Assembly (NCBI GenBank): GCA_017427625.1
Contig: JAFRSL010000058.1
Span: forward strand, 1 to 19,424
Direction of reading: 5' to 3'
DNA length: 19,424 nt
Source of the DNA: Synergistaceae bacterium
GTDB lineage: Bacteria; Synergistota; Synergistia; Synergistales; Aminobacteriaceae
The translations under genes were made by a program, and so were the position numbers. This document shows positions 1 through 6,627 of the stretch, piece after piece (position 1 is the first letter of the stretch; each line of letters begins with the position of its first letter). The notes under the pieces are model-generated. The model searched no databases. It saw only the letters and a list, made by a program, of their open reading frames with translations, and was not told the DNA's origin.

Positions 1-1074
1 CGCAATCTTGAATATCACCGAAGCGAGTTTCTGGGAGTCATGCCTTAGAACCCGCTTCTCTTTTTCACTGTCAAAAACCGACATAATATTGGCCTCAACA
101 CATTCACAGCCCATTTCACGGATAATCTTCCTTTGGTCGTCGTCAATGTATAACGGACTAGCCCCCTGACCTTCGTAACGTTCAACAATATCGTCAGGGA
201 TCGAGCCGGAGTTCACGATGATGAAGTCGGGTGTCTTTCCGATTGCCGCGCTAACCCAATCGAGATGCTGGACGATGTTCATTCCCTGAGTTTCGTCAGG
301 CTGTGTCATCAGGTTGCAGATGTATATCATCGGGATGTTTGAGGTCTTCAGCTTGTCGGAAAAATCAGGAAGCAGAAGGTTCGGTATAACGCTCGTGAAA
401 AGGCTTCCAGGCCCAAGCAATATTACATCAGCATCGTCAACCGCAGAGAGAACATCGGGCAGCGGTTTCGCGTCAACAGGCTCAAGCCATATCTCGTTGA
501 GGTCATGGCCGTGCGCTGAAATGTCGAGTTCACCCTTTACCTTGAGGCCGTCCTTAGTCCTTCCCATGAGCGTTATTCCCTCAGTCGTTACAGGGAGAAC
601 ACGCCCGCGAATCGAGAGGAGGTGATTCATTCGTTCAACGGCCTTGCTGAAATCCCCACTCATCTCCGTAACCGCAAGAAGAAGCAAATTCCCCAAGCTA
701 TGGCCCTTCAGTTCCCCTCTGTCAAACCTGAAATCAAGTATCCTCCGAAGCTCACTGTCATTCTCGGCGAGAGCGGCTATACAGTTCCTCACATCGCCGG
801 GCGGAAGCATTCCCCATTCGTTGCGGATACGTCCCGATGATCCTCCCTCGTCCGTAACTGCCACTACAGCCGTGATATTCCTAGTGAATGACTTTATCCC
901 CCGAAGAAGCGTCGAAAGCCCCGTCCCTCCTCCGACTGCGACGATATAAGGCCCTTCAGAGAGCTTTCGGTTTATAGCGCGCTCGATTACCGGTCTTCCT
1001 GATGATAGTTTAAGCCTCCCGAACATGAAGAGTATTATCAGCGTCGTTAATACTCCTAGAATGAATGTCGTCAT
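1..1074 (-). CDS. yvcK: YvcK/CofD-like gluconeogenesis factor, partial (C-terminus beyond left edge)
   Basis: The frame stays open from the ATG at 1074-1072 down to position 1 (358 codons), so the C-terminus lies outside the window. The fold is that of the CofD/YvcK family: a glycine-rich GGGTGLS loop at residues 48-54, then VAVTDEGGSSG and MLPPGDVRNC, which are characteristic of YvcK. In Bacillus the homologue binds UDP-sugars and is needed for growth on gluconeogenic carbon sources and for cell shape. Residues 1-18 (MTTFILGVLTTLIILFMF) form a probable membrane helix ahead of the catalytic core, so this version may be membrane-anchored; the short Bacillus form starts at the core. The ATG overlaps the rapZ stop as ATGA, implying translational coupling. 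In many Gram-positive-type genomes the next gene would be whiA, which is not visible here. Confidence 0.93.
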   Translation of the reverse strand, partial: MTTFILGVLTTLIILFMFGRLKLSSGRPVIERAINRKLSEGPYIVAVGGGTGLSTLLRGIKSFTRNITAVVAVTDEGGSSGRIRNEWGMLPPGDVRNCIAALAENDSELRRILDFRFDRGELKGHSLGNLLLLAVTEMSGDFSKAVERMNHLLSIRGRVLPVTTEGITLMGRTKDGLKVKGELDISAHGHDLNEIWLEPVDAKPLPDVLSAVDDADVILLGPGSLFTSVIPNLLLPDFSDKLKTSNIPMIYICNLMTQPDETQGMNIVQHLDWVSAAIGKTPDFIIVNSGSIPDDIVERYEGQGASPLYIDDDQRKIIREMGCECVEANIMSVFDSEKEKRVLRHDSQKLASVIFKIA

Positions 1075-1922
1075 TGCCGGCCATGCCCCTTGTCCCTGTG
1101 AACTACACAGACACCGCTGTATGCCCGCGAGCAGTATTCTCCGAGCCATTCAGCAACAGCTACGGATCTGTGCCTTCCGCCAGTGCAGCCTATGGCAACG
1201 TGAAGCTGACTGCGTACATTGTTGAGGAAGAGAGGGATTGCGAAGTCGAGGAATTTCTTCAGCAATGTCAAAAACTCTGAGGTCTCCGGGAATTTCAGAA
1301 GGTAATCTTTCACGGCATCGTCCTTTCCGGTTAAGTCCTTAAGGCTCTCGACGTAATAGGGATTTGGGAGACAGCGAACATCGAAGACATAACTCGCGTC
1401 TTGGGGTACACCGTATTTATATCCGAACGATGAGATTATGATTGACACACCGCCGTCGTTGCCGAAAAATTCACGAACTAAACGCTCACGGTGCTGGTGC
1501 AAATCCATCATTGACGTGTCTATCACTATGTCTGCCCTGTCGAGAACCGGCGCAAGTATCTCACGTTCTGCACGAATGCTCTCGCGCGTTGACAGTCCTT
1601 TGCTCAACGGGTGGACTCTCCTCGTCCTCTCGTAGCGTCTCAATAACTCCTCATCGCTTGCCGTAAGGAACACAACCTTTGCGTTTCCGCCCCAAGCCTT
1701 CGAGACATCATCAATGACCTTCACGAAACCGCCTGAGACATTACGAACGTCAACAGTCGCAACGACACCTCTAGCGTCAGATTTCTCGATTAGCGTGAAT
1801 ATCTGAGGCAGTAATTCGGGCGGAAGGTTGTCCATCGTTATGAAACCGAAATCTTCGAGGACTTTCAGCGTCATTGTCTTTCCTGCTCCGCTCATTCCAG
1901 TAACAATGATAAACTGTTTCAA
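1071..1922 (-). CDS. rapZ: RapZ family nucleotide-binding protein
   Basis: A 283-residue protein of normal RapZ/YvcJ length. The N-terminus carries a P-loop (GMSGAGKT, residues 9-16) and the C-terminal half ends with the family signature CTGGRHRSV near residue 246. RapZ is a P-loop NTPase; in E. coli it delivers the small RNA GlmZ to RNase E, while the Bacillus homologue YvcJ is less well understood, so the role here is inferred. The frame could be extended to an ATG at 1985, but I choose the TTG at 1922: AAAAGGAGG at 1938-1930 sits seven bases upstream, and the resulting protein begins MKQFIIVTGMSGAGK as in homologues. The extra 21 residues would run through the divergent promoter region. 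It overlaps yvcK by four bases. Confidence 0.94.
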   Translation of the reverse strand: MKQFIIVTGMSGAGKTMTLKVLEDFGFITMDNLPPELLPQIFTLIEKSDARGVVATVDVRNVSGGFVKVIDDVSKAWGGNAKVVFLTASDEELLRRYERTRRVHPLSKGLSTRESIRAEREILAPVLDRADIVIDTSMMDLHQHRERLVREFFGNDGGVSIIISSFGYKYGVPQDASYVFDVRCLPNPYYVESLKDLTGKDDAVKDYLLKFPETSEFLTLLKKFLDFAIPLFLNNVRSQLHVAIGCTGGRHRSVAVAEWLGEYCSRAYSGVCVVHRDKGHGRQ

Positions 1923-1945
1923 AGCAAAGCCTCCTTTTCGACGTA

Positions 1946-1951
1946 ATTGTA
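1946..1951 (-). promoter_or_regulatory. Probable rapZ -10 element
   Basis: On the minus strand TACAAT (1951-1946) lies just upstream of the AAAAGGAGG ribosome site of rapZ. Transcription would start near 1939, giving a leader of under 20 bases. I see no good -35. The hexamer overlaps the -35 of the divergent rpmH promoter (TTGTAC, 1947-1952), so the two polymerases would compete. Confidence 0.4.
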
Positions 1952-1976
1952 CACCAGATTTTTGCTGTGCTATAAT
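1947..1976 (+). promoter_or_regulatory. rpmH operon promoter (extended -10)
   Basis: TATAAT at 1971-1976 is preceded by TGC, giving an extended -10 (TGnTATAAT). TTGTAC at 1947-1952 is a fair -35, 18 bases away. It points at rpmH, 35 bases downstream, and is the likely start of the rpmH-rnpA-yidD-yidC-jag transcript. Confidence 0.7.
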
Positions 1977-2010
1977 TCCAAACATTATTTAATTACGAAG
2001 GAGTATCATC

Positions 2011-2151
2011 ATGAAAAAGGGAACATTTCAGCCTCACAAGTTACCCAGAAAACGCAAAATAGGTTTTCTCGCACGAAGCGAAACACCGTCAGGCCGCAAA
2101 ATCCTCCGCAACAGAAGGCGCAAAGGCCGCAAATTCCTCACTCGTGCCTAG
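2011..2151 (+). CDS. rpmH: Ribosomal protein bL34
   Basis: A 46-residue, strongly basic protein beginning [16 protein letters not shown] and ending [12 protein letters not shown]. This is the bL34 pattern: TFQP near the start, a GF-AR centre, then a GR-[IV]L-RRR-KGR tail. bL34 is a small protein of the large ribosomal subunit that contacts 23S rRNA. The start ATG has GAAGGAG (1997-2003) upstream with seven bases between. Its last eight bases overlap the GTG start of rnpA, the usual arrangement for this pair. Confidence 0.95.
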   Translation: MKKGTFQPHKLPRKRKIGFLARSETPSGRKILRNRRRKGRKFLTRA

Positions 2152-2482
2152 AATCTCAAGGCTCAGAAAAGGCTGGGAATTTGATCAGATATTCCGCACT
2201 GGCACAAGACTAAACGGCGAGCTGGTGCGGATATTGTATTTGCGGGACAATAGTGATGAAGTAAAATTCGGCTGTGCTGTCGGAAAACGTCAGGGAAAAG
2301 CTCACGTCCGTACACGCGGAAGGCGGATCTTGCGCGAGGCTTTCAGGGGAATATCAGAGCGCATAACTCATGGAATCAAGATAGTCCTCATGCTGCAGGA
2401 TAAAGCTTTACCCCTAAAGTCAACCGAGATCCAGAGCGAATTGGAGCGTCTTCTTGCCCACCGAAAGCTCATCACAAAATGA
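2144..2482 (+). CDS. rnpA: Ribonuclease P protein component
   Basis: A 112-residue basic protein starting at GTG inside the end of rpmH. It shows the RnpA pattern: an N-terminal [45 protein letters not shown] as the RNA-binding RNR-type helix (the usual RN.I.R is here R-T-R-G-R-R, a mild deviation), then a C-terminal sheet. With the RNase P RNA it removes 5' leaders from pre-tRNAs. The GTG is chosen because rpmH-rnpA overlaps are typical and the protein then starts as expected. The stop overlaps the yidD start as ATGA. Confidence 0.94.
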   Translation: MPRISRLRKGWEFDQIFRTGTRLNGELVRILYLRDNSDEVKFGCAVGKRQGKAHVRTRGRRILREAFRGISERITHGIKIVLMLQDKALPLKSTEIQSELERLLAHRKLITK

Positions 2483-2706
2483 CCCGCATCGCAATAATCT
2501 TAATCCGCATATATCAGGCCGCTATCTCTCCGTACTTAGGCCAGAACTGCCGGTTTTACCCAACTTGCTCGAATTATGCCATCAGCGTTTACAGCGAGTG
2601 GGGATTTCTGCGGGGTACATGGCTCACGATCAGGAGGCTCATGAAGTGCGGGTTCTGGAATCCGGGAGGCGTTGACCTTCCGCCGAAAAAATCAAGAGGT
2701 GAATAA
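2479..2706 (+). CDS. yidD: Membrane protein insertion efficiency factor YidD
   Basis: A 75-residue protein with an amphipathic N-terminal helix (AIILIRIYQAAISPYLG), then the family core CRFYPTCSNYA and the late CGFWNPGG-VDLPP segment (usually PGG-DPVP). YidD is a small inner-face membrane protein that improves Sec/YidC-dependent insertion. It sits between rnpA and yidC as in most bacteria, with a four-base overlap on the upstream side and six bases to the yidC start. Confidence 0.95.
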   Translation: MTRIAIILIRIYQAAISPYLGQNCRFYPTCSNYAISVYSEWGFLRGTWLTIRRLMKCGFWNPGGVDLPPKKSRGE

Positions 2707-2712
2707 CTCAAA

Positions 2713-3543
2713 ATGTGGGAACAGGCAAAAGCATTGTTACTCGGTCTGCTTCAAGTAATCCACAACGGCATAACTTCAATCGGAATCGGCACTAACTTCG
2801 CTTGGGGACTCGCTATCATCGCGCTCACACTGCTCGTTCGTCTCCTAATGCACCCTTTGACAGCAAAGCAAATGTCAAGCATGCAGAAGATGCAGAAGCT
2901 ACAGCCGCAGTTACAGGTGTTACAGGAGAAGTACGCGGACGACAAGGACAGGCTCAATCAGGAGACTATGGCACTCTACAAGGACAACAAAGTCAATCCC
3001 GCGAGCGGATGCCTGCCGTTGATCATTCAGCTCCCGATATTCATACTTCTCTACGGCGTTCTCTATGACCTCACGAAGACTGAGGCGTTCACGGACGTAA
3101 CATTTCTCGGCGTGAACTTGGGCGGAAGTGTCCTCACAACGGTTGCGAACGCTCTGAATCTCGTCGATGAGGCTGGCGTTAGAATCCCCGATGAACAGCT
3201 CGGCTTCGTGATGGTCTTCCTTTCATCGTTCACGAACTTGGGGCTTCTGTTCTCGCACTTGGGAACATGGATATTCAACTTCATACTCCTCGTACTCATC
3301 GCGTATCTCACTTGGCTTCAGCAGCATCTGACATCAGCAGGTAACTCACAGATGGCCATGATGAACTGGTTCATGCCGCTGTTCCTGACGTTCATTTGCT
3401 TCGGGCTACCGGGAGGAGTGCTGTTGTACTGGGGAGTGTCGTCATTGATGGGGATTGTTCATCAGTTGAAAGTCTCGAAAAAGACAAGTGAGGAAATGAG
3501 CGTAAAGCCAACACTGTACAAGGAGAAGCCAAAGACGAAATGA
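2713..3543 (+). CDS. yidC: YidC/Oxa1 membrane insertase (short form)
   Basis: A 276-residue insertase of the short Oxa1/SpoIIIJ type, without the large periplasmic domain of proteobacterial YidC. The first core helix contains the functional arginine in the hydrophilic groove (TLLVRLLMHPL, Arg43). A charged cytoplasmic hairpin follows (QKMQKLQPQLQVLQEKYADD), then KVNPASGCLPLIIQLPIFILLY, which is diagnostic. Further membrane segments lie at about residues 165-250, with a basic tail. It inserts and folds inner-membrane proteins alone or with SecYEG. AGGTGA just upstream serves as the ribosome site. No lipobox is visible at the N-terminus. The stop overlaps the jag start (ATGA). Confidence 0.95.
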   Translation: MWEQAKALLLGLLQVIHNGITSIGIGTNFAWGLAIIALTLLVRLLMHPLTAKQMSSMQKMQKLQPQLQVLQEKYADDKDRLNQETMALYKDNKVNPASGCLPLIIQLPIFILLYGVLYDLTKTEAFTDVTFLGVNLGGSVLTTVANALNLVDEAGVRIPDEQLGFVMVFLSSFTNLGLLFSHLGTWIFNFILLVLIAYLTWLQQHLTSAGNSQMAMMNWFMPLFLTFICFGLPGGVLLYWGVSSLMGIVHQLKVSKKTSEEMSVKPTLYKEKPKTK

Positions 3544-4337
3544 CTCAGGAAATGAAAATGACGCTTGAAGTCTCCGACGTAAACGACGCTTTGAACGAGG
3601 CCTCGAGGCAATGGAAGCTGCCGGTTGAGAGCATTCACGCTGAGATTCTTAGCACAGAGCGGGAAGGTTTCTTGGGACTTTTCGGGAACAAGAAGATTCG
3701 CGTTGAGCTTACGGCAGAGGGAAAGATCGACATCATGGAAAGAAGCCGTGAGTTTGTCGACGAAGTTCTCAGGCTGATGGATTTCGACGCTCATTCGGTG
3801 CAGTCTGAGACGGAACGCAACATGCTCGACATTCAGGGCGAAGATGCCGCCGATTACGTTGTCGGGCACTACGGGGACGCTCTCAAGGGAATGGAGTACA
3901 TCGTGAATTTGGCATTGAGAGATCCTAAGGCTGAACCGAGAGTGAGAATCGACTCCTGCGGTTACCGTGAGAGGAGGACCAAGAGCCTTGAACGTTTGGC
4001 TGAAGCTACGGCAAGGCAGGCTTTGAAGTACGGGCGGCCTATGAGGCTTGACCCTATGGCATCGTGGGAACGCTGGGTCATTCACACTACACTCAAGAAC
4101 AGGAATGACGTAACGACCGAATCAGTCGGTGAATCTCCGAACAGAAAAGTCGTTATAATTCCGAAATTTGAGCCTGACGAAGTGAGAATGCCCGGGCCTG
4201 CTACGATGAGATTTAGGGCGCAGAGGGAGCGAACCGAGCGAATGAACAGCAACAATAATCCGCCGAGAAGCCGTTACCCCCGCCGAAGAAACAGAAGGGA
4301 CAGGGACAATCGGGACAGCGTAGAGCCTCAAGAGTGA
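3540..4337 (+). CDS. jag: Jag/KhpB RNA-binding protein (Jag-N, KH, R3H)
   Basis: 265 residues. The N-terminal Jag-N module covers about residues 8-60 (VNDALNEASRQWKLP, then EREGFLGLFGNKKIRVEL). A KH domain follows, where GDALKGMEYIVNLAL matches the usual G-TLDALQYL helix, then an R3H domain (RPMRLDPMASWERWVIHTTL...SPNRKVVI). The tail from about residue 215 is rich in Arg and Asn and looks disordered, a likely extra RNA-binding extension. In Gram-positive bacteria the homologue pairs with KhpA and affects cell elongation and envelope genes. Coupling to yidC by ATGA is common. This is the last gene before the terminator. Confidence 0.93.
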   Translation: MTQEMKMTLEVSDVNDALNEASRQWKLPVESIHAEILSTEREGFLGLFGNKKIRVELTAEGKIDIMERSREFVDEVLRLMDFDAHSVQSETERNMLDIQGEDAADYVVGHYGDALKGMEYIVNLALRDPKAEPRVRIDSCGYRERRTKSLERLAEATARQALKYGRPMRLDPMASWERWVIHTTLKNRNDVTTESVGESPNRKVVIIPKFEPDEVRMPGPATMRFRAQRERTERMNSNNNPPRSRYPRRRNRRDRDNRDSVEPQE

Positions 4338-4348
4338 TAACAATTTTG

Positions 4349-4378
4349 CCCCCCTTGCGATTGTGAGGGGGGTATTTT
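4349..4378 (+). terminator. Rho-independent terminator after jag
   Basis: CCCCCCT (4349-4355) pairs with AGGGGGG (4366-4372) around a ten-base loop and is followed by TATTTT. It begins 11 bases after the jag stop and closes the rpmH-jag unit. On the minus strand the hairpin has no good T-run after it, so it is probably one-directional. Confidence 0.85.
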
Positions 4379-4384
4379 CATGCG

Positions 4385-4714
4385 CTACTTCAGGCTTGCT
4401 TCCTCCGTCTTAATCTCCCAGTGAATGAGGAACGTCAAAGCTCCCCTCAGGACGATGATTGCGCCAAGAATTGCAAGCTCCGACCATTCGCGGACGATTA
4501 CGGTACGAAGGACCTCTCCGCCCAGCTTGAACTCAAGTGCAAGCGCGATGCCTTTTGCGAGAGTGAGCCTTACGCTTTTATCGTGGGCGAGTATTCCCCA
4601 GATTGATTTCACGGCGGTTGTGAGAAGGATAATTACGCCGACGCATTCCATCATGAGGATACCGTATTGTACAACTAGCTGAAAGACAGACTCGATGCTT
4701 TCAAGGACTTCCAT
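4385..4714 (-). CDS. DUF1622 family small membrane protein
   Basis: A 109-residue hydrophobic protein matching DUF1622. Three membrane segments are visible: about residues 15-38 (YGILMMECVGVIILLTTAV), a middle segment containing the family-like LAKGIALALEFKLGGEVLRTV, and a C-terminal IIVLRGALTFLIHWEI. DUF1622 has no established function. The frame extends to a GTG at 4723, but that codon lies inside the ribosome site, so the ATG at 4714, eight bases after AGGAGG, is the better start. It is last in a run of very small membrane genes on the same strand, 34 bases after the 58-residue gene. No convincing terminator follows. Confidence 0.85.
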   Translation of the reverse strand: MEVLESIESVFQLVVQYGILMMECVGVIILLTTAVKSIWGILAHDKSVRLTLAKGIALALEFKLGGEVLRTVIVREWSELAILGAIIVLRGALTFLIHWEIKTEEASLK

Positions 4715-4748
4715 GTTTTTCACCTCCTCTAACGTTAATATAATTTCC

Positions 4749-4925
4749 TCACTTCATGAGCGTAATAATCAGAGCGGTAATTGACAGCAAAAGTCCCGGC
4801 AGAACTGCGAGAATTGCCCTGCGAATCATTCTGCGGTCTTCCTCTTTGTGCTTAATGAGCCTCTGTTCCGGTGATAACGGGATATATTGCACTCGTCCAC
4901 CGCTTAGGCGTTCACGGATATTCAT
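4749..4925 (-). CDS. 58-residue single-pass membrane protein, unknown
   Basis: An open frame of 58 residues. It begins MNIRERLSGGRVQYIPLSPE, continues with a highly charged helix (RLIKHKEEDRRMIRR) and ends in one hydrophobic stretch (AILAVLPGLLLSITALIITL) plus MK. Basic residues before the helix predict a cytoplasmic N-terminus and a very short external tail. A ribosome site AGGGGTGA lies six bases upstream of the ATG. I recognise no family. The final 15 codon bases plus the eight after (4766-4744) match the end of the upstream small gene in 19 of 23 positions, suggesting common origin of the tails. Being short, it is easily missed by gene callers. Confidence 0.62.
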   Translation of the reverse strand: MNIRERLSGGRVQYIPLSPEQRLIKHKEEDRRMIRRAILAVLPGLLLSITALIITLMK

Positions 4926-4959
4926 GGCTTCACCCCTGCATATATCATGAGTGCTTTCC

Positions 4960-5055
4960 TCACTTCACAAGGGTGATTACTATCTGCGCCAAATCTATTA
5001 TTATTGTGGCAGCTATTCCGAATACTGTTATATTCTCGGAGCGGGTCTTAATCAT
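4960..5055 (-). CDS. 31-38 residue membrane microprotein, unknown
   Basis: From the ATG at 5055 this encodes 31 residues: a polar lead (MIKTRSEN) and one hydrophobic segment (ITVFGIAATIIIDLAQIVITL) ending VK. The frame is open further upstream, and a TTG at 5076 would give 38 residues with the natural-looking lead DGRLEH and overlap the preceding gene by 16 bases. No strong ribosome site precedes either start, so the start is undecided; translation may depend on coupling to the upstream gene. The product resembles small tail-anchored or holin-like proteins in size only, and I assign no function. Its position inside a row of similar small genes is the main support. Confidence 0.4.
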   Translation of the reverse strand: MIKTRSENITVFGIAATIIIDLAQIVITLVK

Positions 5056-5060
5056 ATGCT

Positions 5061-5219
5061 CTAGTCGGCCGTCCAAATCACTTTCAGCACAAGCCCTATC
5101 ACAGTCCCAGCTGCATAACCGAACAGGATTCTCAGGAAAGCACGCTTTATTTCTCTGTCGATAATATCTTCATCACGGGGCATCTTTGCCCGCATTTCTA
5201 TTTTCTCGCGTACCGTCAT
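5061..5219 (-). CDS. 52-residue single-pass membrane protein, unknown
   Basis: An ATG at 5219, with GGAGTGA upstream (5231-5225), opens a 52-residue frame. Its N-terminal half is strongly charged (MTVREKIEMRAKMPRDED, then IIDREIKRAFLR). The C-terminal half is one hydrophobic segment (ILFGYAAGTVIGLVLKVIW) followed by TAD. The charge distribution predicts the N-terminus inside. The glycine pattern GYAAGTVIGL could favour helix packing or oligomers. I know no family for it. It is the first gene of the micro-membrane cluster, 42 bases after the stop of the sugar kinase, with its own likely promoter and an inverted repeat in that gap. Confidence 0.62.
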   Translation of the reverse strand: MTVREKIEMRAKMPRDEDIIDREIKRAFLRILFGYAAGTVIGLVLKVIWTAD

Positions 5220-5232
5220 CGCCGTTCACTCC

Positions 5233-5260
5233 GTTATAATTGAGATGAGAAAATTATAAC
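5233..5260. repeat. Perfect 9-bp inverted repeat, possible operator
   Basis: GTTATAATT (5233-5241) and AATTATAAC (5252-5260) are exact reverse complements separated by ten bases. The arms are therefore centred 19 bp apart, close to two helical turns. One arm contains the minus-strand -10 hexamer and the other lies just before the ribosome site of the 52-residue gene. This suits a dimeric repressor better than a terminator, because the stem is almost all A:T and no T-run follows. Confidence 0.55.
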
Positions 5261-5261
5261 A
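5253..5261 (-). promoter_or_regulatory. Extended -10 promoter of the micro-membrane cluster
   Basis: On the minus strand TGT precedes TATAAT (5258-5253), an extended -10. It sits immediately after the kinase stop codon (5264-5262) and 33 bases before the ATG at 5219. No clear -35 is seen, which is common with extended -10 promoters. It overlaps one arm of the inverted repeat. Confidence 0.5.
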
Positions 5262-6569
5262 TCAGCCTTGTTTCGTCACTGTACTCATTGCGCACATTGC
5301 CGAACCTTTAGCGGCTTCCTCTTTGCTTTCCGAGACTCTAACTTCAAGCCCGAAAATTTCCCCCGCAACTCTACGCATTATCTCGTTCTTGCGGATACCA
5401 TTCCCAGAGCCTACGATTACGCCTGCACTCCGCCCCGTCATTGCCTTCATGCCCTCGTACATTCCGCGCAATTCCTCAAGTATTCCGCGAATTACACCGA
5501 CAGTGAACGCGCCGGGACAGAAATTCTCCGCAGTGATCCCCCGAATGCTCCCCGTGATGTCAGGATTCGAGCGTGTACCCTGAAACCTCGTGTCAACTTC
5601 CCATGCCTTACCCAGTCCGTGAGCCTCAAGGAACTTCCCCGCATGTTCGGCCATAACGTCATAGCACGAACGCCCCGCGATCTCCCTGTAGAACTCCTCA
5701 AGCATAGCATACGCCCTTCCACCGCAAAGCGCAGAACCTGCGAGAAGGTAAGCATCTCCGTAAGGACGAAGCTCAATGTCGCTGTGAACGTCAACATATT
5801 CCCGCGTCATGAATGAGACCTGCGAGCCTGTCCCAATGTTCAGAAGAAGCGTGTTCTCCGGATCATCGACAGACCCCATGAAGCTGGCCTGATTGTCGCC
5901 CATTGAGCATACTACGGAAGCCCCTGACTCTGTATGTCCCACAACGCTGTAGCCTTTCACGGTTTCGGGAAGGAACGAGACATCAACTCCCGCCGATTTC
6001 AGCGCGTCAATCATGAACTCCCTTTTCTGAACGTCGAAGCACCCAAGCCCCGCCGCCATTTCCGCCGAGAGAACGGGCGAATCATTCCCGCAAATTTTCA
6101 TGGCTATGTAGTCGCTGATCGTGGTGAATTTTTCCCCGTCGTTGGGAATTTTGCCGGAACGCTGAAGGTAGAAATGCGTCGCCAGGCCGTAGCCGGGAGA
6201 TACGGTGAGGCCATGTTCACGGAGGATTTCGAGGGAAGATTTTCCGTTGACTGGGACGCTTCCGCTTATGTCCTGCCACGTGTAGAGGGGGGATACTGAT
6301 TCACCCTTGCTGTTCACGTAGAGTATTCCGTGCATCTGACCTGTGAAGCCGATTGCGGAGGGCTGGCCGTATTTCCTGGTGAGCGATTCGAGAGAGGCCA
6401 TGACGATTTCGCGTATTCTTTCGGGCGATTGCACTCTTGATTCTGGGAAGTCGCCGGGGATGAAAGCCTCGTGATTCACGGTGATGCTGTCTATGACTTG
6501 GCGGGACTCATTAAGTACGGCTATGCTTACTGAGGTCGTTCCTGTGTCGATTCCGAGCGTGTATTTCAT
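5262..6569 (-). CDS. FGGY-family carbohydrate kinase, sedoheptulokinase-like
   Basis: A 435-residue FGGY kinase, somewhat shorter than typical xylulokinases (about 480-510). The first actin-like ATPase domain starts TLGIDTGTTSVSIAVL (residues 4-19). Substrate-side features include GFTGQMHG (74-81), YTWQD (96-100) and SPGYGLATHFY (124-134). The likely catalytic aspartate is in MGDNQAS (Asp225), followed by the nucleotide-binding LNIGTGSQVSF. Near the C-terminus VIVGSGNGIRKNE and EEAAKGSAM complete the ATP site. The QMHG, TWQD, GYGLAT and later TRSNPDITGSI segments resemble sedoheptulokinase more than XylB, but specificity cannot be fixed by eye. The ATG at 6569 is chosen over the more upstream start at 6659 because AGGAGG lies nine bases before it and the protein then starts at the ATPase strand. 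It is divergent from the cupin gene and near the sugar importer. Confidence 0.87.
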   Translation of the reverse strand: MKYTLGIDTGTTSVSIAVLNESRQVIDSITVNHEAFIPGDFPESRVQSPERIREIVMASLESLTRKYGQPSAIGFTGQMHGILYVNSKGESVSPLYTWQDISGSVPVNGKSSLEILREHGLTVSPGYGLATHFYLQRSGKIPNDGEKFTTISDYIAMKICGNDSPVLSAEMAAGLGCFDVQKREFMIDALKSAGVDVSFLPETVKGYSVVGHTESGASVVCSMGDNQASFMGSVDDPENTLLLNIGTGSQVSFMTREYVDVHSDIELRPYGDAYLLAGSALCGGRAYAMLEEFYREIAGRSCYDVMAEHAGKFLEAHGLGKAWEVDTRFQGTRSNPDITGSIRGITAENFCPGAFTVGVIRGILEELRGMYEGMKAMTGRSAGVIVGSGNGIRKNEIMRRVAGEIFGLEVRVSESKEEAAKGSAMCAMSTVTKQG

Positions 6570-6593
6570 GGGTAAATTCCTCCTTTTTCGTAT

Positions 6594-6601
6594 AGTATAA
6601 T
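6594..6601. promoter_or_regulatory. Divergent promoter region between kinase and cupin genes
   Basis: The 58-base gap carries a near-palindromic TATAGTATA. It offers TATAAT (6596-6601) on the plus strand toward the cupin and TATACT (6599-6594) on the minus strand toward the kinase. Neither has a recognisable -35. Ribosome sites are AGAGGTG on the plus strand and AGGAGG on the minus strand. Confidence 0.4.
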
Positions 6602-6627
6602 CGCTAATCATGAAAGAGGTGTAATTC

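Noticed and set aside
1923..1985. N-terminal extension of RapZ to an ATG
   Set aside because: It would run through the divergent promoters and ignore the AAAAGGAGG site that serves the TTG at 1922.
1940..2010. Possible replication origin near rpmH
   Set aside because: rpmH-jag clusters often lie near oriC, but I see no DnaA boxes (TTATCCACA-like) or repeats and no dnaA gene here.
3462..4085. 207-residue minus-strand open frame across jag
   Set aside because: It lies antisense to a clear Jag protein with KH and R3H motifs; the translation shows no domain character.
4341..4384. Bidirectional action of the jag terminator for the DUF1622 gene
   Set aside because: On the minus strand the hairpin is followed by CAAAATTGTT, not a usable T-run.
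4730..4737. TAACGTTA palindrome before the DUF1622 ribosome site
   Set aside because: Only eight bases, expected by chance in a window of this size, and no promoter clearly goes with it.
4871..5164. 97-residue plus-strand open frame in the small-gene region
   Set aside because: No ribosome site and an irregular His/Cys/Ser-rich composition, whereas the minus-strand frames have ribosome sites and coherent charge-then-helix design.
5268..5816. 182-residue plus-strand open frame
   Set aside because: Antisense to the FGGY kinase, whose motifs are intact across the same bases; rich in Arg, Pro and Cys as typical for a shadow frame.
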